Shown here: positions 1-6,479 of the stretch, in pieces
Numbering within the stretch: position 1 is the first letter of the stretch
How the letters are laid out: every line of letters starts with the position of its first letter
Assembly: GCA_023266955.1 (NCBI GenBank)
Contig: JAHFOH010000049.1
Coordinates: forward strand, 1-8,476
Direction: 5' to 3'
Origin: Nitrososphaerota archaeon
GTDB lineage: Archaea > Thermoproteota > Nitrososphaeria > Nitrososphaerales > JAHFOH01
Length of the DNA stretch: 8,476 nt
Program-made: the position numbers and the translations under genes
The notes under the pieces: model-generated
Databases searched by the model: none
The model's input: the letters and a program-made list of their open reading frames with translations, nothing else
What the model was told of the DNA's origin: nothing

Positions 1-612
1 GACATCCAGATTAGCGTTCGAAGTTCGAGCTCGTTTGTAATACCTCCAGAGCATGTATGCCCCCATCATAACTATGATGTATGAGGCGTATTCGATGCTG
101 CTTAGAGTAAGAACAAGAAAAATCAGATACAGGCGCCAAAGCTTCGCTTCAAAACAGTACAGAGTCGAAAGTAAGAGAACAGGCAGGAAAGCCTCAGGAT
201 GAAAGTCGAAACTCGCTAATCCATGCAGAGGAGCATAGAGCATGAAAACAGCGCCGAAGGCTACTGGAAGCCTCCAGCCCGAGAACTCTCTTCTAGCTAT
301 CAGATAGACAGGCAATATCGTTAAAGAAATAACAAAAGACTGCAAAACAAGAAGGGTCTCGGCACCAGGTCTCACAGCATAGAATGGCAGCAGCAAATAG
401 AGTATTGGCGAGTAATGCGGGGACCCGAAGAAGTCCAAGCCCCCACGATTCAGAACGTTCCAGAATGCTTGGTTGTAAATAGCTAAGTCGAACCCCGTCC
501 AAAAGACCCTGTACTTGAGGACCATATAGTACGCGAAGAAAGTACCGTAACCAGCTGCAGAGAAGAGTGCTATGAGATGCCCTAAACGATCGCCGCCTAT
601 CCGTATAGCCAT
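1..612 (-). CDS. DUF2079 family polytopic membrane protein (C-terminus outside window)
   Basis: This is an open frame from an ATG at 612 down to the left edge, 204 residues with no stop, so the 3' end is missing. After a first helix (about residues 8-30) come the DUF2079 hallmarks: FDLAIYNQAFWN near residue 41, HYSPILYLLLPFYA near 66, then LLVLQSFVISLTILPVYLIARREF and a second conserved loop FDFHPEAFLPVLLLS. At least five hydrophobic segments are present. DUF2079 proteins are predicted membrane proteins distantly like GT-C glycosyltransferases; their activity is unproven. The ATG lies 29 nt after the stop of the GT4 gene, so the two are probably co-transcribed. A TTG at 636, 5 nt after that stop, is an alternative start adding 8 residues; neither has an ideally spaced Shine-Dalgarno. 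Family call is fairly sure, reaction unknown. Confidence 0.85.
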   Translation of the reverse strand, partial: MAIRIGGDRLGHLIALFSAAGYGTFFAYYMVLKYRVFWTGFDLAIYNQAFWNVLNRGGLDFFGSPHYSPILYLLLPFYAVRPGAETLLVLQSFVISLTILPVYLIARREFSGWRLPVAFGAVFMLYAPLHGLASFDFHPEAFLPVLLLSTLYCFEAKLWRLYLIFLVLTLSSIEYASYIIVMMGAYMLWRYYKRARTSNANLDV

Positions 613-641
613 TCTCCGAAATGGTGTTGTAGTCAAACCTC

Positions 642-1769
642 TCAGAGAAAGGATTGGTAGCTGCTGAGGTAAGCCTCAGAAATTCTTTCCCAGTCATACT
701 TCTGAACAAATTCAAGACCCTTCGATCGCAGCTCCTGCCACACATCATCTCGAGTTAACAAAGTCCTAAGCCCATATTCGATTCCCTTCGGAGAAGGCGC
801 AACGACCATTCCACTACCACTCAACCGAATGAGCTCAGCAGCAGCATTCCCAGGAGCATCAACAACAATCTGAGGAGTCCCAGCAGCCATAGCCTCAAGA
901 GTCGTTATACTCTGCCCCTCCCGTATTGAAGGCAGGACATAAACCCAAGCACTCTTCAAAGCCCCAACCAATTCCATATCATCAACAGGACCCCTACAGA
1001 CAATTCCATCCTTAGATGCAAGCTTACTCTTCATTACACCATCCCCAACAACCTCAAGCGTAGCATCAGGAAAATCATCCCTAATTCTCTCGAAAGCTCC
1101 TAACAACCACTCAATCTTCTTATGAGGATTCAGCCTACCGACAAAGACAATCCTATGCCTCTTCCTCTGAGCCTTCACACTCTCGAAGAGCTGAAGATCA
1201 ACACCATTCGGAATAACTCTGATCTTCCCTTTCGCTAAGCCAAATAGATGCATAAGTCTGTCAGCAGTCATTTCACTAACAGCAATTGCCACATCAGGAA
1301 GCCTAGTGGTCAAGCCTTCCAACGCAATGCCCAAGGGAGCCAGCAACCTCTGTGGAACGTACCTGTACCACTCAGAATGCCAAGCCTCATGAAAAGTCAC
1401 ACAAAGAGGTTCAGAACGGAGCTTCGAAAGAAACCAACTCCCCATAGAAGGAAAGATTGGACAATGATTCGCCTCAACAACGTCAACACCATCATTCTGC
1501 AAAACACTACTGAACGCCCAAGAAGTGAATCGTATAACCTGCATCACATCCCTAAAACCAGTCTTAGTAATGAAATTCTCCAAAGGCATCGACCTGAACA
1601 CCCTGATCCCATCCACCCTCTCCTCCTCAGGCCAATCCACCCTCAACTTGACAGTATGAAGCTCCACATCATGACCCATCCTCACAATCCTCTTGAACAC
1701 CTCATGATACCTCTTGGCAGAACCCCCTTTGAACGGGTGGAACGTCTCAGTAACTACTGCTATCTTCAT
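642..1769 (-). CDS. Glycosyltransferase family 4 (GT-B fold)
   Basis: This 375-residue protein has the usual length and layout of a GT4 enzyme, which transfers a sugar from a nucleotide-sugar donor to an acceptor on the cytoplasmic side. The N-terminal Rossmann half opens with KIAVVTETFHPFKGGSAKR, including the acceptor-side glycine pair at residues 15-16, and carries VTFHEAWHSEW near 124. The linker has the typical AIAVSEMTADRL and VIPNGVDLQLF. The C-terminal half has VGRLNPHKKIEWLL (R212, K218 at phosphate-contacting positions) and the EX7E motif E284/E292 in REGQSITTLEAMAAGTP. No membrane helix is evident. It starts 34 nt after the stop of the 738-residue gene and is followed by a DUF2079 gene, suggesting lipid-linked glycan or S-layer/archaellin glycosylation. 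Donor and acceptor cannot be read from sequence. Confidence 0.95.
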   Translation of the reverse strand: MKIAVVTETFHPFKGGSAKRYHEVFKRIVRMGHDVELHTVKLRVDWPEEERVDGIRVFRSMPLENFITKTGFRDVMQVIRFTSWAFSSVLQNDGVDVVEANHCPIFPSMGSWFLSKLRSEPLCVTFHEAWHSEWYRYVPQRLLAPLGIALEGLTTRLPDVAIAVSEMTADRLMHLFGLAKGKIRVIPNGVDLQLFESVKAQRKRHRIVFVGRLNPHKKIEWLLGAFERIRDDFPDATLEVVGDGVMKSKLASKDGIVCRGPVDDMELVGALKSAWVYVLPSIREGQSITTLEAMAAGTPQIVVDAPGNAAAELIRLSGSGMVVAPSPKGIEYGLRTLLTRDDVWQELRSKGLEFVQKYDWERISEAYLSSYQSFL

Positions 1770-1790
1770 TATTGAAAAACAGACGAGCGG

Positions 1791-1798
1791 ATTTTACA
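1791..1798 (-). promoter_or_regulatory. TATA-like box for the GT4 gene
   Basis: On the minus strand the spacer reads TGTAAAAT here, centred about 25 nt before the ATG at 1769. No Shine-Dalgarno lies between, which fits an archaeal leaderless transcript starting at or next to the start codon. A short T-run (1774-1778) also lies in the spacer and could serve as a weak terminator for the gene before it. The box is AT-rich but not a perfect consensus. Confidence 0.35.
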
Positions 1799-1803
1799 CT
1801 GGC

Positions 1804-4020
1804 TCAACTACGTGTAGAAAGTATCAAAGCCCTGTCGTTAGCGTGAACAATCTGAAACAATGGGTCCGCTAACAGATTATCGTAAAAGTCCAAGCTGTGA
1901 AGCCCAATGCTCACCTTCTGATTTACAGGCACAACATACCTCTTCGGAACAACAAGATACTGCACCCCATACTGCTGAACCAAGCTCAACCTGTCGTACG
2001 TGAGTAAGCCACCATCGTTTGGCTTCCCAACACTCCAGACGGAAATCCATCCTTCAAGCTTCTGGCTAAGTCGAGCTGCCTTGAAGACGAATGGGAAGGC
2101 AGAATCAGATGAGGAGGAGAGATAGATGCGACCCACATCAGTCTCAATACGAACTATCCTATCTGAAAGCAGCCTAGCTTCAAAAAAGACCCTCTTCTCC
2201 CACTTATCCAGAGCAACTGAGAGTCTTTGCAGAATAACACCTTCAGATACCGCATCAACCCGAAAAGACAGAACTATCTTCGGATCCGAAGCTTCAACAG
2301 CAACCTGCCTCACAACCCTAACGGACCCAAAATCATATTCTACACCGAGTACGGCACGCTGTGAACTTCTCTCAACCCAAAACACATTCCTGGAAGTAGC
2401 CTCCTTAAGAGTCCGATTGGAAACTACGTCTGTAGATATGTCAACCCATTCAACGGAAGTGGAACTCTCATTCAGATATACAACATTGAAGTAGTCTCCA
2501 CGCATGAACAAGCTGATAATTGGTGCGAAAATACCATAAGGTGCCTGATCCAAAACCCAAGCATAACCATCCCTAATCCCAAAGTTTGAAAGCAAAATCG
2601 CCCTCGCAACATACTCCCTCTCCAACTCTCCCTGCATAAACAGGAACATTGGATCATGATGAAACAGGACCCTCCTTTGCGCATAACCTTCAATCCACCT
2701 GCCCATAGAATCCTCAGCCAAAATCACCGCATCACGAGGACTATTCAAAGCAATGAACTTCGCAACATCCAGCTTCTCCTGATCACCATACGCATCTCTA
2801 CCATTATACCACAAATCCACGTTACGAACAGCCGCCGCACCAACGAAAGGCGTCACCAGAACGCTAACCGAAGCCAAAATAAGAACGACAAAAGCAAGCA
2901 CATGCTTCAGAGGATTAAGCGAAACTCTGCCACCTCCAAATTTCAAAAGATCAGCAAACTCTCTAACAGCGCTCCTGAATCCACCCAAAGAGACGAAGAG
3001 AGTAACTTCATTCCTGAACGCAAACGGAGCAGCGGCAAGAATCATAAACGGCTGAGCCATGAAAAAGAAGATCCTAGCATAATCAAGAGACAAACCTGCC
3101 AAATACCCCTGAGTTAGAAGAATAGGTATCACACCCCACGATGCCAAGAGCAACCCGGCCCTTCGAAACCCCTTCTCAAACAAAAGTAGAAACACTGATG
3201 AAATCACAGCAAGGTAAAGCAGCACGAACAAAGCAGCATTCTTGAACATCCAAAGCACCAAACCAGACTCGATGGTAAACGTAAGATGATAGAAAGCTGC
3301 CTCATTAAACAGAAGAAACTGAGAGGGACCACTAACAAGCCTATACAAAGCGAAAGCCGAAAGACTTCCGGCAAGCGCCAAAACCTGAGCCTTCAGAGAA
3401 CCTCTATCAAATATCGCCGAAAGGAAAGCCCAAGCAACGAGACTCCCAACAAAAACCAGAAAGGTAAGATGATGAGCAAGAGGAATCAGAGCACTAAAGG
3501 AGACGAGTATAACCAACGACTTCAACGAAGAACTTCGGGAATACCTTACAATCCCATAGTAAGCTAGAGGAAGTATCGAAACAGCCAAAAGATTAGGATA
3601 CCCTCCCCACCCCATCATCTCAATGAAGATCGGCGCAAAACCAGCAAGCCACGCAGCAGCGAGACCAGCAACCCTGTCGTGAAACAACTCTCTCACGAAA
3701 AAATACGTAGTAAGAGGTCTCAAAGAAAAAACCAAGACGGCACCAACCTTCAAAGCCAGAATCTCATCAGCAACCAAACCGGAAAGACCAGCAAGAATGA
3801 TGGAGAAGAGAGGAGGATACTGCCAACTACCTTCACCCCACATCGGATACGTATTACCCTGTATTGCATGCATATGCTTCAACCAATTCCCACCATCCAA
3901 CCACCAAGGCAGAGCCCGAGGAAACAGATACGCGGAGATGATTGCACCCGGCAGAAGGGCAGAGCCTACGACAAGCAGTCTAAAAATCAGTTGGGAGTGA
4001 GCTGAAGCCTTAATATCCAT
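1804..4020 (-). CDS. GT-C-like polytopic membrane protein with large C-terminal domain
   Basis: This 738-residue protein has a membrane half (about residues 11-395, roughly a dozen hydrophobic segments) and a soluble half (about 400-738). After helix 1 the first outer loop reads WWLDGGNWLKHMHAIQG then WQYPPLF: an acidic residue (D42) in the first loop followed by a YPP motif resembles GT-C glycosyltransferases, which use polyprenyl-phosphate-linked sugars outside the membrane. MMGWGGYPNLLAVSILPLAYY (about 134-154) resembles archaeal proteins annotated as PTPS-related or family-39-like membrane proteins. The C-terminal half contains a DAVILAEDSMGRWIEGYAQRRVLFHHDPMF segment and beta-rich stretches, as in extracellular sensing or acceptor domains. 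Start ATG 4020 is preceded by a TATA-like box and no Shine-Dalgarno. Its place before a GT4 enzyme supports surface glycan synthesis. Exact family and substrate are uncertain. Confidence 0.85.
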   Translation of the reverse strand: MDIKASAHSQLIFRLLVVGSALLPGAIISAYLFPRALPWWLDGGNWLKHMHAIQGNTYPMWGEGSWQYPPLFSIILAGLSGLVADEILALKVGAVLVFSLRPLTTYFFVRELFHDRVAGLAAAWLAGFAPIFIEMMGWGGYPNLLAVSILPLAYYGIVRYSRSSSLKSLVILVSFSALIPLAHHLTFLVFVGSLVAWAFLSAIFDRGSLKAQVLALAGSLSAFALYRLVSGPSQFLLFNEAAFYHLTFTIESGLVLWMFKNAALFVLLYLAVISSVFLLLFEKGFRRAGLLLASWGVIPILLTQGYLAGLSLDYARIFFFMAQPFMILAAAPFAFRNEVTLFVSLGGFRSAVREFADLLKFGGGRVSLNPLKHVLAFVVLILASVSVLVTPFVGAAAVRNVDLWYNGRDAYGDQEKLDVAKFIALNSPRDAVILAEDSMGRWIEGYAQRRVLFHHDPMFLFMQGELEREYVARAILLSNFGIRDGYAWVLDQAPYGIFAPIISLFMRGDYFNVVYLNESSTSVEWVDISTDVVSNRTLKEATSRNVFWVERSSQRAVLGVEYDFGSVRVVRQVAVEASDPKIVLSFRVDAVSEGVILQRLSVALDKWEKRVFFEARLLSDRIVRIETDVGRIYLSSSSDSAFPFVFKAARLSQKLEGWISVWSVGKPNDGGLLTYDRLSLVQQYGVQYLVVPKRYVVPVNQKVSIGLHSLDFYDNLLADPLFQIVHANDRALILSTRS

Positions 4021-4046
4021 CAGAGTCTAGGTGCCGAAGAAATCGA

Positions 4047-4054
4047 GATATTAC
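4047..4054 (-). promoter_or_regulatory. TATA-like box for the 738-residue membrane protein gene
   Basis: The minus strand reads GTAATATC here, centred about 30 nt upstream of the ATG at 4020, with no ribosome binding site in between. The spacing fits a leaderless or very short-leader archaeal transcript. The box lies just past the stop of the 53-residue gene, so the glycan block may be expressed independently of the regulator genes upstream. Confidence 0.4.
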
Positions 4055-4066
4055 TGGTCCCCAACT

Positions 4067-4228
4067 TCAAAGCAGCGTAATGAAGCTTCGAAGAGGTCCC
4101 TCAATCAAACCCACGTAGGGAGGAGGCACAGTAACCACCAATACAACAACGAGCACAACCCCAACTATGACAGCCACTATCAAAGGCAGGATCCAACCCG
4201 CAATTGCCGCCCTAGAACGCTTACTCAT
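4067..4228 (-). CDS. Small single-helix membrane protein, 53 residues, unknown function
   Basis: The ATG at 4228 opens a 53-codon frame. The product starts with a basic head (MSKRSRAAIAGW), then one very hydrophobic helix of about 22 residues (about 13-34, Val/Leu/Ile rich), then a short tail with PPPYVGLIEGPLRSFITLL. The basic N-terminus followed by a helix predicts an N-in orientation with a short outer tail; there is no clear signal-peptidase site. GGTGA sits directly against the ATG, too close for a normal Shine-Dalgarno, but an AT-rich box centred about 24 nt upstream suggests a leaderless message. It sits 44 nt after the winged-helix gene and 46 nt before the 738-residue gene. The hydrophobic composition and clean frame argue it is real; I do not recognise the family. 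Confidence 0.6.
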   Translation of the reverse strand: MSKRSRAAIAGWILPLIVAVIVGVVLVVVLVVTVPPPYVGLIEGPLRSFITLL

Positions 4229-4241
4229 TCACCAGACGCTT

Positions 4242-4260
4242 ATTGATCATTAATTACTAA
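4242..4260 (-). promoter_or_regulatory. AT-rich TATA-like promoter of the 53-residue gene
   Basis: The minus strand contains TTAGTAATTAATGATCAATA over this stretch, centred about 24 nt upstream of the ATG at 4228. It is the most AT-rich short run between the winged-helix stop (4273) and the small gene. This suggests a new transcript starts here rather than simple read-through. Confidence 0.45.
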
Positions 4261-4272
4261 CCATTGCGTGAG

Positions 4273-4533
4273 TTAAGCACGTGCCACAGACACACTTTTC
4301 ACGGCAAGAAACGACTCCACGAAGCCCCTATACCCATCAATGAACATCCTACCTTTCTCCGTCGTCCTGTAAAGCACTGCATCACCCTCATTGACTTCCT
4401 GTAACAAGTCTCTCTCAATTAACAAAGCAAAGTAGCGTCTCATACACCTAGTATCCAGATTCGCCCTATACATGATCCTCGTCTTCCTCTCACCCTCCAA
4501 AGCAGCCACTAGGATATCACGAGCAACATCCAA
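4273..4533 (-). CDS. ArnR1/HTH_45-type winged-helix transcription regulator
   Basis: The 86-residue product matches the archaeal ArnR1-like winged-helix group: DVARDILVAALEGERKTRI (helix 1), the hallmark KTRIMYRANLDTRCMRRYFALLIERDLL (recognition helix region, about 17-44), then the wing VLYRTTEKGRMFIDGYRGF (about 53-71). Such proteins bind promoter DNA as small dimers. Start: TTG at 4533, preceded by GAAGGGG at 4538-4544 with a reasonable gap. The frame stays open upstream to 4564 with a CTG but no ATG, and residues such as RRGF just before the TTG also look family-like, so the start may be slightly further out. It lies 38 nt after the 98-residue membrane protein gene on the same strand and is probably in one operon with it. 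A paralog is encoded at 6759-7082. Confidence 0.88.
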   Translation of the reverse strand: MDVARDILVAALEGERKTRIMYRANLDTRCMRRYFALLIERDLLQEVNEGDAVLYRTTEKGRMFIDGYRGFVESFLAVKSVSVARA

Positions 4534-4571
4534 AAAACCCCTTCTCGGAGAATTTGGACGCAGACGTTATT

Positions 4572-4868
4572 CTACTTCTTCTCCAACGCAGGAGAACCAG
4601 CTTCAGCAGCAACACTTCCGCTAGTAGTTACCCCAGCTTCACCACCCACTGAAGGAAGCTCCCCCTCAATAGGCGCAGGAGGAGGTGTAGTAGCCATGGT
4701 CCATCCAATCCAAGCTAGAATCGCAAGAATCAAACCCACAGCCACAAACGATGTAACCTGAAGCACTAAAGTTGTGAACACAGGACTAACAAGAAGATAA
4801 CCGTAGATCAGAATAGCCGCTACACTCACAAGAAAAATGACCCAACCGACCCCCTGATCCTTATCCAA
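4572..4868 (-). CDS. Two-helix membrane protein, 98 residues, conserved-looking archaeal family
   Basis: The product starts MDKDQGVGWVIFLVSVAAI, with helix 1 at about residues 8-29, helix 2 at about 34-57, then WIGWTMATTPPPAPIEGELP and a Ser/Gly/Ala-rich flexible tail ending in EKK. Both helices lie in the first 60 residues, so a hairpin with a cytoplasmic or outer disordered tail is likely. From memory, similar two-helix proteins ending in a GxTMATTPPP motif occur beside archaeal regulators, but I cannot name a family. Start is TTG at 4868, inside the end of the upstream gene (8 nt overlap), with GGTGGAG at 4874-4880 as a well-spaced Shine-Dalgarno; this indicates translational coupling. The winged-helix gene follows 38 nt later, so the membrane protein may modulate that regulator. 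Confidence 0.82.
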   Translation of the reverse strand: MDKDQGVGWVIFLVSVAAILIYGYLLVSPVFTTLVLQVTSFVAVGLILAILAWIGWTMATTPPPAPIEGELPSVGGEAGVTTSGSVAAEAGSPALEKK

Positions 4869-5232
4869 TCATTCTCCACCCTCTATTACTCAGCTCAGTC
4901 AAACCGAGCCATCTCATGAACGAGATGTCGAAGCGCCATTTCAAGGCGTCAATATTCCCCCATCTACATGCAGCATCCGACAACCTCTCAGCCAGAGGCC
5001 TACCCAACCCCTCCACAGTATTCAGAAACCTACTCCTCACCATCGGAAACAATTTACTAAGCACATGCACCAGAGCCATCGCCAGCTTTTCACTCCTAAC
5101 TTCCTTCACACACCTGATGGTCAAATCAAGCAAACCCCTCTCAGCCCTATCGAGGGCTCTAAACCAAACTCCGATCCTTAGAGACTTCCTCCTCAGACGC
5201 TTCAGCACAGATATGTCAGGAGCTTCTCCCAT
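4861..5232 (-). CDS. Uncharacterised basic alpha-helical protein, 123 residues
   Basis: I do not recognise this protein by name. It is basic and helix-rich: LKRLRRKSLRIGVWFRALDR (about residues 11-30), then AERGLLDLTIRCVKEVRSEKLAMALVHVLSKLFPMV, then RFLNTVEGLGRPLAERLSDAACRWGN and WRFDISFMRWLGL. There is no membrane helix, signal peptide or metal motif. The ATG at 5232 was chosen over an in-frame TTG at 5241 (three codons longer) because neither has a good ribosome site and ATG is the stronger codon. Its end overlaps the start of the 98-residue membrane protein gene by 8 nt, so the pair is translationally coupled and probably functionally linked. An in-frame TGA at 5245-5247 separates it from a further open stretch upstream. 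Confidence 0.75.
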   Translation of the reverse strand: MGEAPDISVLKRLRRKSLRIGVWFRALDRAERGLLDLTIRCVKEVRSEKLAMALVHVLSKLFPMVRSRFLNTVEGLGRPLAERLSDAACRWGNIDALKWRFDISFMRWLGLTELSNRGWRMIG

Positions 5233-5244
5233 ATCAGACAACTT

Positions 5245-5325
5245 TCACACTATGCCCAGCACATACTTCAGCAGCCTCAGATAACGAGAGACATGGCGCA
5301 CATCGCCAATTTCGAAACCCCGCAT
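5245..5325 (-). CDS. Possible 26-residue leader peptide or upstream in-frame extension
   Basis: An ATG at 5325 opens a 26-codon frame reading MRGFEIGDVRHVSRYLRL then LKYVLGIV and ending in TGA. The composition is protein-like (amphipathic, basic) and it is in the same frame as the 123-residue gene, only 3-12 nt upstream of its possible starts. It could be a leader peptide, the true N-terminus separated by a mutated or read-through TGA, or chance. No convincing ribosome site precedes it. Confidence 0.25.
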   Translation of the reverse strand: MRGFEIGDVRHVSRYLRLLKYVLGIV

Positions 5326-5401
5326 AATCACATTTGCTATTGCTATTCTCCCCTCTCTGTCGACTCTGCTCTAAACCAAACTCTACCACTAGGCGACTGA
5401 A

Positions 5402-5422
5402 GCATGTGCAGAACACACATGC
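5402..5422. repeat. Inverted repeat GCATGTG / CACATGC in divergent promoter region
   Basis: Perfect 7-bp arms at 5402-5408 and 5416-5422 are separated by 7 bp. It lies between the divergently oriented 123-residue gene (minus) and the CBS gene (plus), a usual place for an operator. No T-run follows, so a terminator role is unlikely. The rest of 5326-5536 contains the palindrome at 5484-5496 and no other gene I can support. Confidence 0.4.
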
Positions 5423-5483
5423 ACCACAACAATAAAATGAAGAGGAAATCTTGGTCCGTAGCATCGGCACGTAGAAGAGTTAC

Positions 5484-5496
5484 GCAACTCAGTTGC
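5484..5496. promoter_or_regulatory. Palindrome GCAACT-C-AGTTGC upstream of the CBS gene
   Basis: Perfect 6-bp arms surround a single central base, 41 nt before the ATG of the CBS gene. The right arm and following bases, AGTTGCCAAA, recur exactly at 6738-6747 in front of the second winged-helix gene. This suggests a shared operator, or less likely an RNA hairpin in the leader. Confidence 0.4.
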
Positions 5497-5536
5497 CAAA
5501 TGGAGAAATCAGGAGTAGCCTGCTAAACATGCTTGG

Positions 5537-6229
5537 ATGGGCACCACGGTTTCAGAGGTATTCAGTTATGTGAATAAGCGTCCGTGGCCATCTTTGGCTC
5601 CGGAGCAGCCTATTTTGAGTGCGGGAATACTCCTCGCCTTCCACGATGTTACGGTGCTTCCTATAAAGCGGGAAGATAGGCTCGTAGGTTTCGTTACCGG
5701 GTTCCACCTCCTCAGGAACCTGCTTGACGATAAGCCGAAGGATCTTCATCGGTGGATCCTTTCTCCGATAGGAGAGATTGCTTCGAAAGAAGTTCCAATC
5801 GTTTCCCAGAAAGACGAGCTATTAGAGGTCTTCAGGGTAATGAAGAGGTATGGGTTTGGGAATGCCTTTGTGGTGAACGGAAGCCTCTTTGGCGTTATCA
5901 CCATTGAGGATTTCCTAGTATGGATACAGAGCCAAAATATTACCCGCTATGTCCCGCTTTCATCAAAGGTTGTCTCGGTGCCCCCTGAGACGCCGCTCTT
6001 GGATGCGCTTAGGCTCATATTTAAGCGGAGAATCCGACGCGTATTGTTGGGTGAAAAGCCTACTGTTGTAAGTGATAGGGAGATAATTCGCTACCTCTTC
6101 AGTCCTTGGGGTGTAGAGCACCTGAGATCCAGCCCAGAATTAATCCGGCCTACCCCAATCATGGAGGTTGGTCCAGTTGATGCTCTGACAGCCGACCTCC
6201 GTTATCCATCTCGCAGGCCATACGTCTAG
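5537..6229 (+). CDS. Four-CBS-domain protein, reading frame broken in the last domain
   Basis: The frame from the ATG at 5537 encodes 230 residues and carries three complete CBS modules: about 1-62 (VTVLPIKREDRLVGFVTG), about 72-132 (IGEIASKEVPIVSQKDELLEVF, FVVNGSLFGVITIEDFL) and about 137-205 (VPLSSKVVSVPPETPLLDALRL, RRVLLGEKPTVVSDREII). A fourth begins with TPIMEVGPVDALTADLR, then the frame runs into an unrelated PSRRPYV tail. CBS pairs bind adenosyl nucleotides and act as energy or ligand sensors. The fourth module continues in the -1 frame (6202-6345), so the intact protein would be about 269 residues. An in-frame TAG at 5516-5518 makes this ATG the first possible start; the nearest AGGAG (5511-5515) is rather far. 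No catalytic domain is attached, so it probably acts as a stand-alone sensor. Confidence 0.85.
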   Translation: MGTTVSEVFSYVNKRPWPSLAPEQPILSAGILLAFHDVTVLPIKREDRLVGFVTGFHLLRNLLDDKPKDLHRWILSPIGEIASKEVPIVSQKDELLEVFRVMKRYGFGNAFVVNGSLFGVITIEDFLVWIQSQNITRYVPLSSKVVSVPPETPLLDALRLIFKRRIRRVLLGEKPTVVSDREIIRYLFSPWGVEHLRSSPELIRPTPIMEVGPVDALTADLRYPSRRPYV

Positions 6230-6345
6230 TTCGAGAAAGTCCAGCGGGCCTCGTACTAGTGGGCGGATACGTCGTCACACCGTGGGATGTAGTGCTGGCT
6301 TACTTTGAGCGAGATCTTCCGCTGACACACCCATCAGGACACTAA
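6202..6345 (+). pseudogene. Frameshifted C-terminal part of the four-CBS protein
   Basis: Reading the -1 frame from 6202 gives LSISQAIRLVRESPAGLVLV, then GGYVVTPWDVVLAYFERDLP and a short tail to TAA at 6343. This is a classic second half of a CBS module (helix, strand, glycine turn, strand, TPWDVVLAYF helix) and completes the fourth domain begun in the 5537 frame. One missing base near CGTTA at 6200-6204 would restore a single frame. There is no obvious slippery heptamer, so a deletion mutation or sequencing error is more likely than programmed frameshifting. Confidence 0.8.
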
Positions 6346-6370
6346 AATAATGAACCTAAATAGTCGGCTA

Positions 6371-6408
6371 AGAGCATCGGTTTGGACCGAATATTTCGGT
6401 CTTGCTCT
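6371..6408. promoter_or_regulatory. Nested inverted repeat, candidate operator upstream of the RHH gene
   Basis: The core is GACCGAATATTTCGGTC (6385-6401), perfect 7-bp arms around TAT. Outer arms AGAGCA (6371-6376) and TGCTCT (6403-6408) are also perfectly complementary, with an 8-nt bulge on the left side and 1 nt on the right. It lies 26 nt after the CBS stop and about 110 nt before the RHH start. No T-tract follows, so an operator is favoured over a terminator. Part of the core (6389-6400) recurs inverted at 6711-6722. Confidence 0.5.
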
Positions 6409-6412
6409 GCAA

Positions 6413-6442
6413 CTGAATTCCCCGTCTTGAGCTGAATTCCCC
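6413..6442 (+). repeat. Direct repeat of CTGAATTCCCC, 19-bp period
   Basis: Identical 11-mers lie at 6413-6423 and 6432-6442, 19 bp apart start to start, directly upstream of the TATA-like box at 6451-6459. A position just upstream of TATA is where archaeal activators or BRE-linked elements sit. Confidence 0.45.
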
Positions 6443-6450
6443 AAAATAGA

Positions 6451-6459
6451 AATTATAGT
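6451..6459 (+). promoter_or_regulatory. TATA-like box for the RHH regulator gene
   Basis: AATTATAGT is centred about 25 nt upstream of the GTG at 6480. That spacing predicts a leaderless transcript beginning at or next to this GTG and is the main reason for preferring it over the GTG at 6465. Confidence 0.45.
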
Positions 6460-6479
6460 AGCATGTGCTTAACATTCTG

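Noticed and set aside
293..748. 151-codon minus-strand frame
   Set aside because: It overlaps the end of the GT4 gene and the start of the DUF2079 gene in another frame; both of those have clear family motifs and this one has none.
1248..1775. 175-codon plus-strand frame opposite the GT4 gene
   Set aside because: Antisense shadow with His/Pro/Asn-rich composition; the minus-strand gene is a clear glycosyltransferase.
2126..4005. Several plus-strand frames and one minus-strand frame inside the 738-residue gene
   Set aside because: All are shadows of a long, clearly hydrophobic membrane protein and show low-complexity Ser/Thr/Lys/Asn content.
4031..4246. 71-codon plus-strand frame
   Set aside because: Asn/His/Arg-rich and opposite a clean 53-residue membrane protein on the minus strand with a TATA-like box.
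5439..5453. GAGGAAATC resembling the RNase P RNA conserved core
   Set aside because: None of the other RNase P conserved regions or pairing is found nearby.
5234..5470. 78-codon Cys-rich minus-strand frame (CCGACVFCTC)
   Set aside because: The cysteines are irregularly spaced, no domain pattern is present, and it covers a divergent promoter region with inverted repeats.
5437..5526. 29-codon basic plus-strand frame before the CBS gene
   Set aside because: No ribosome site, and its sequence is explained by the palindrome at 5484-5496; too short to support.
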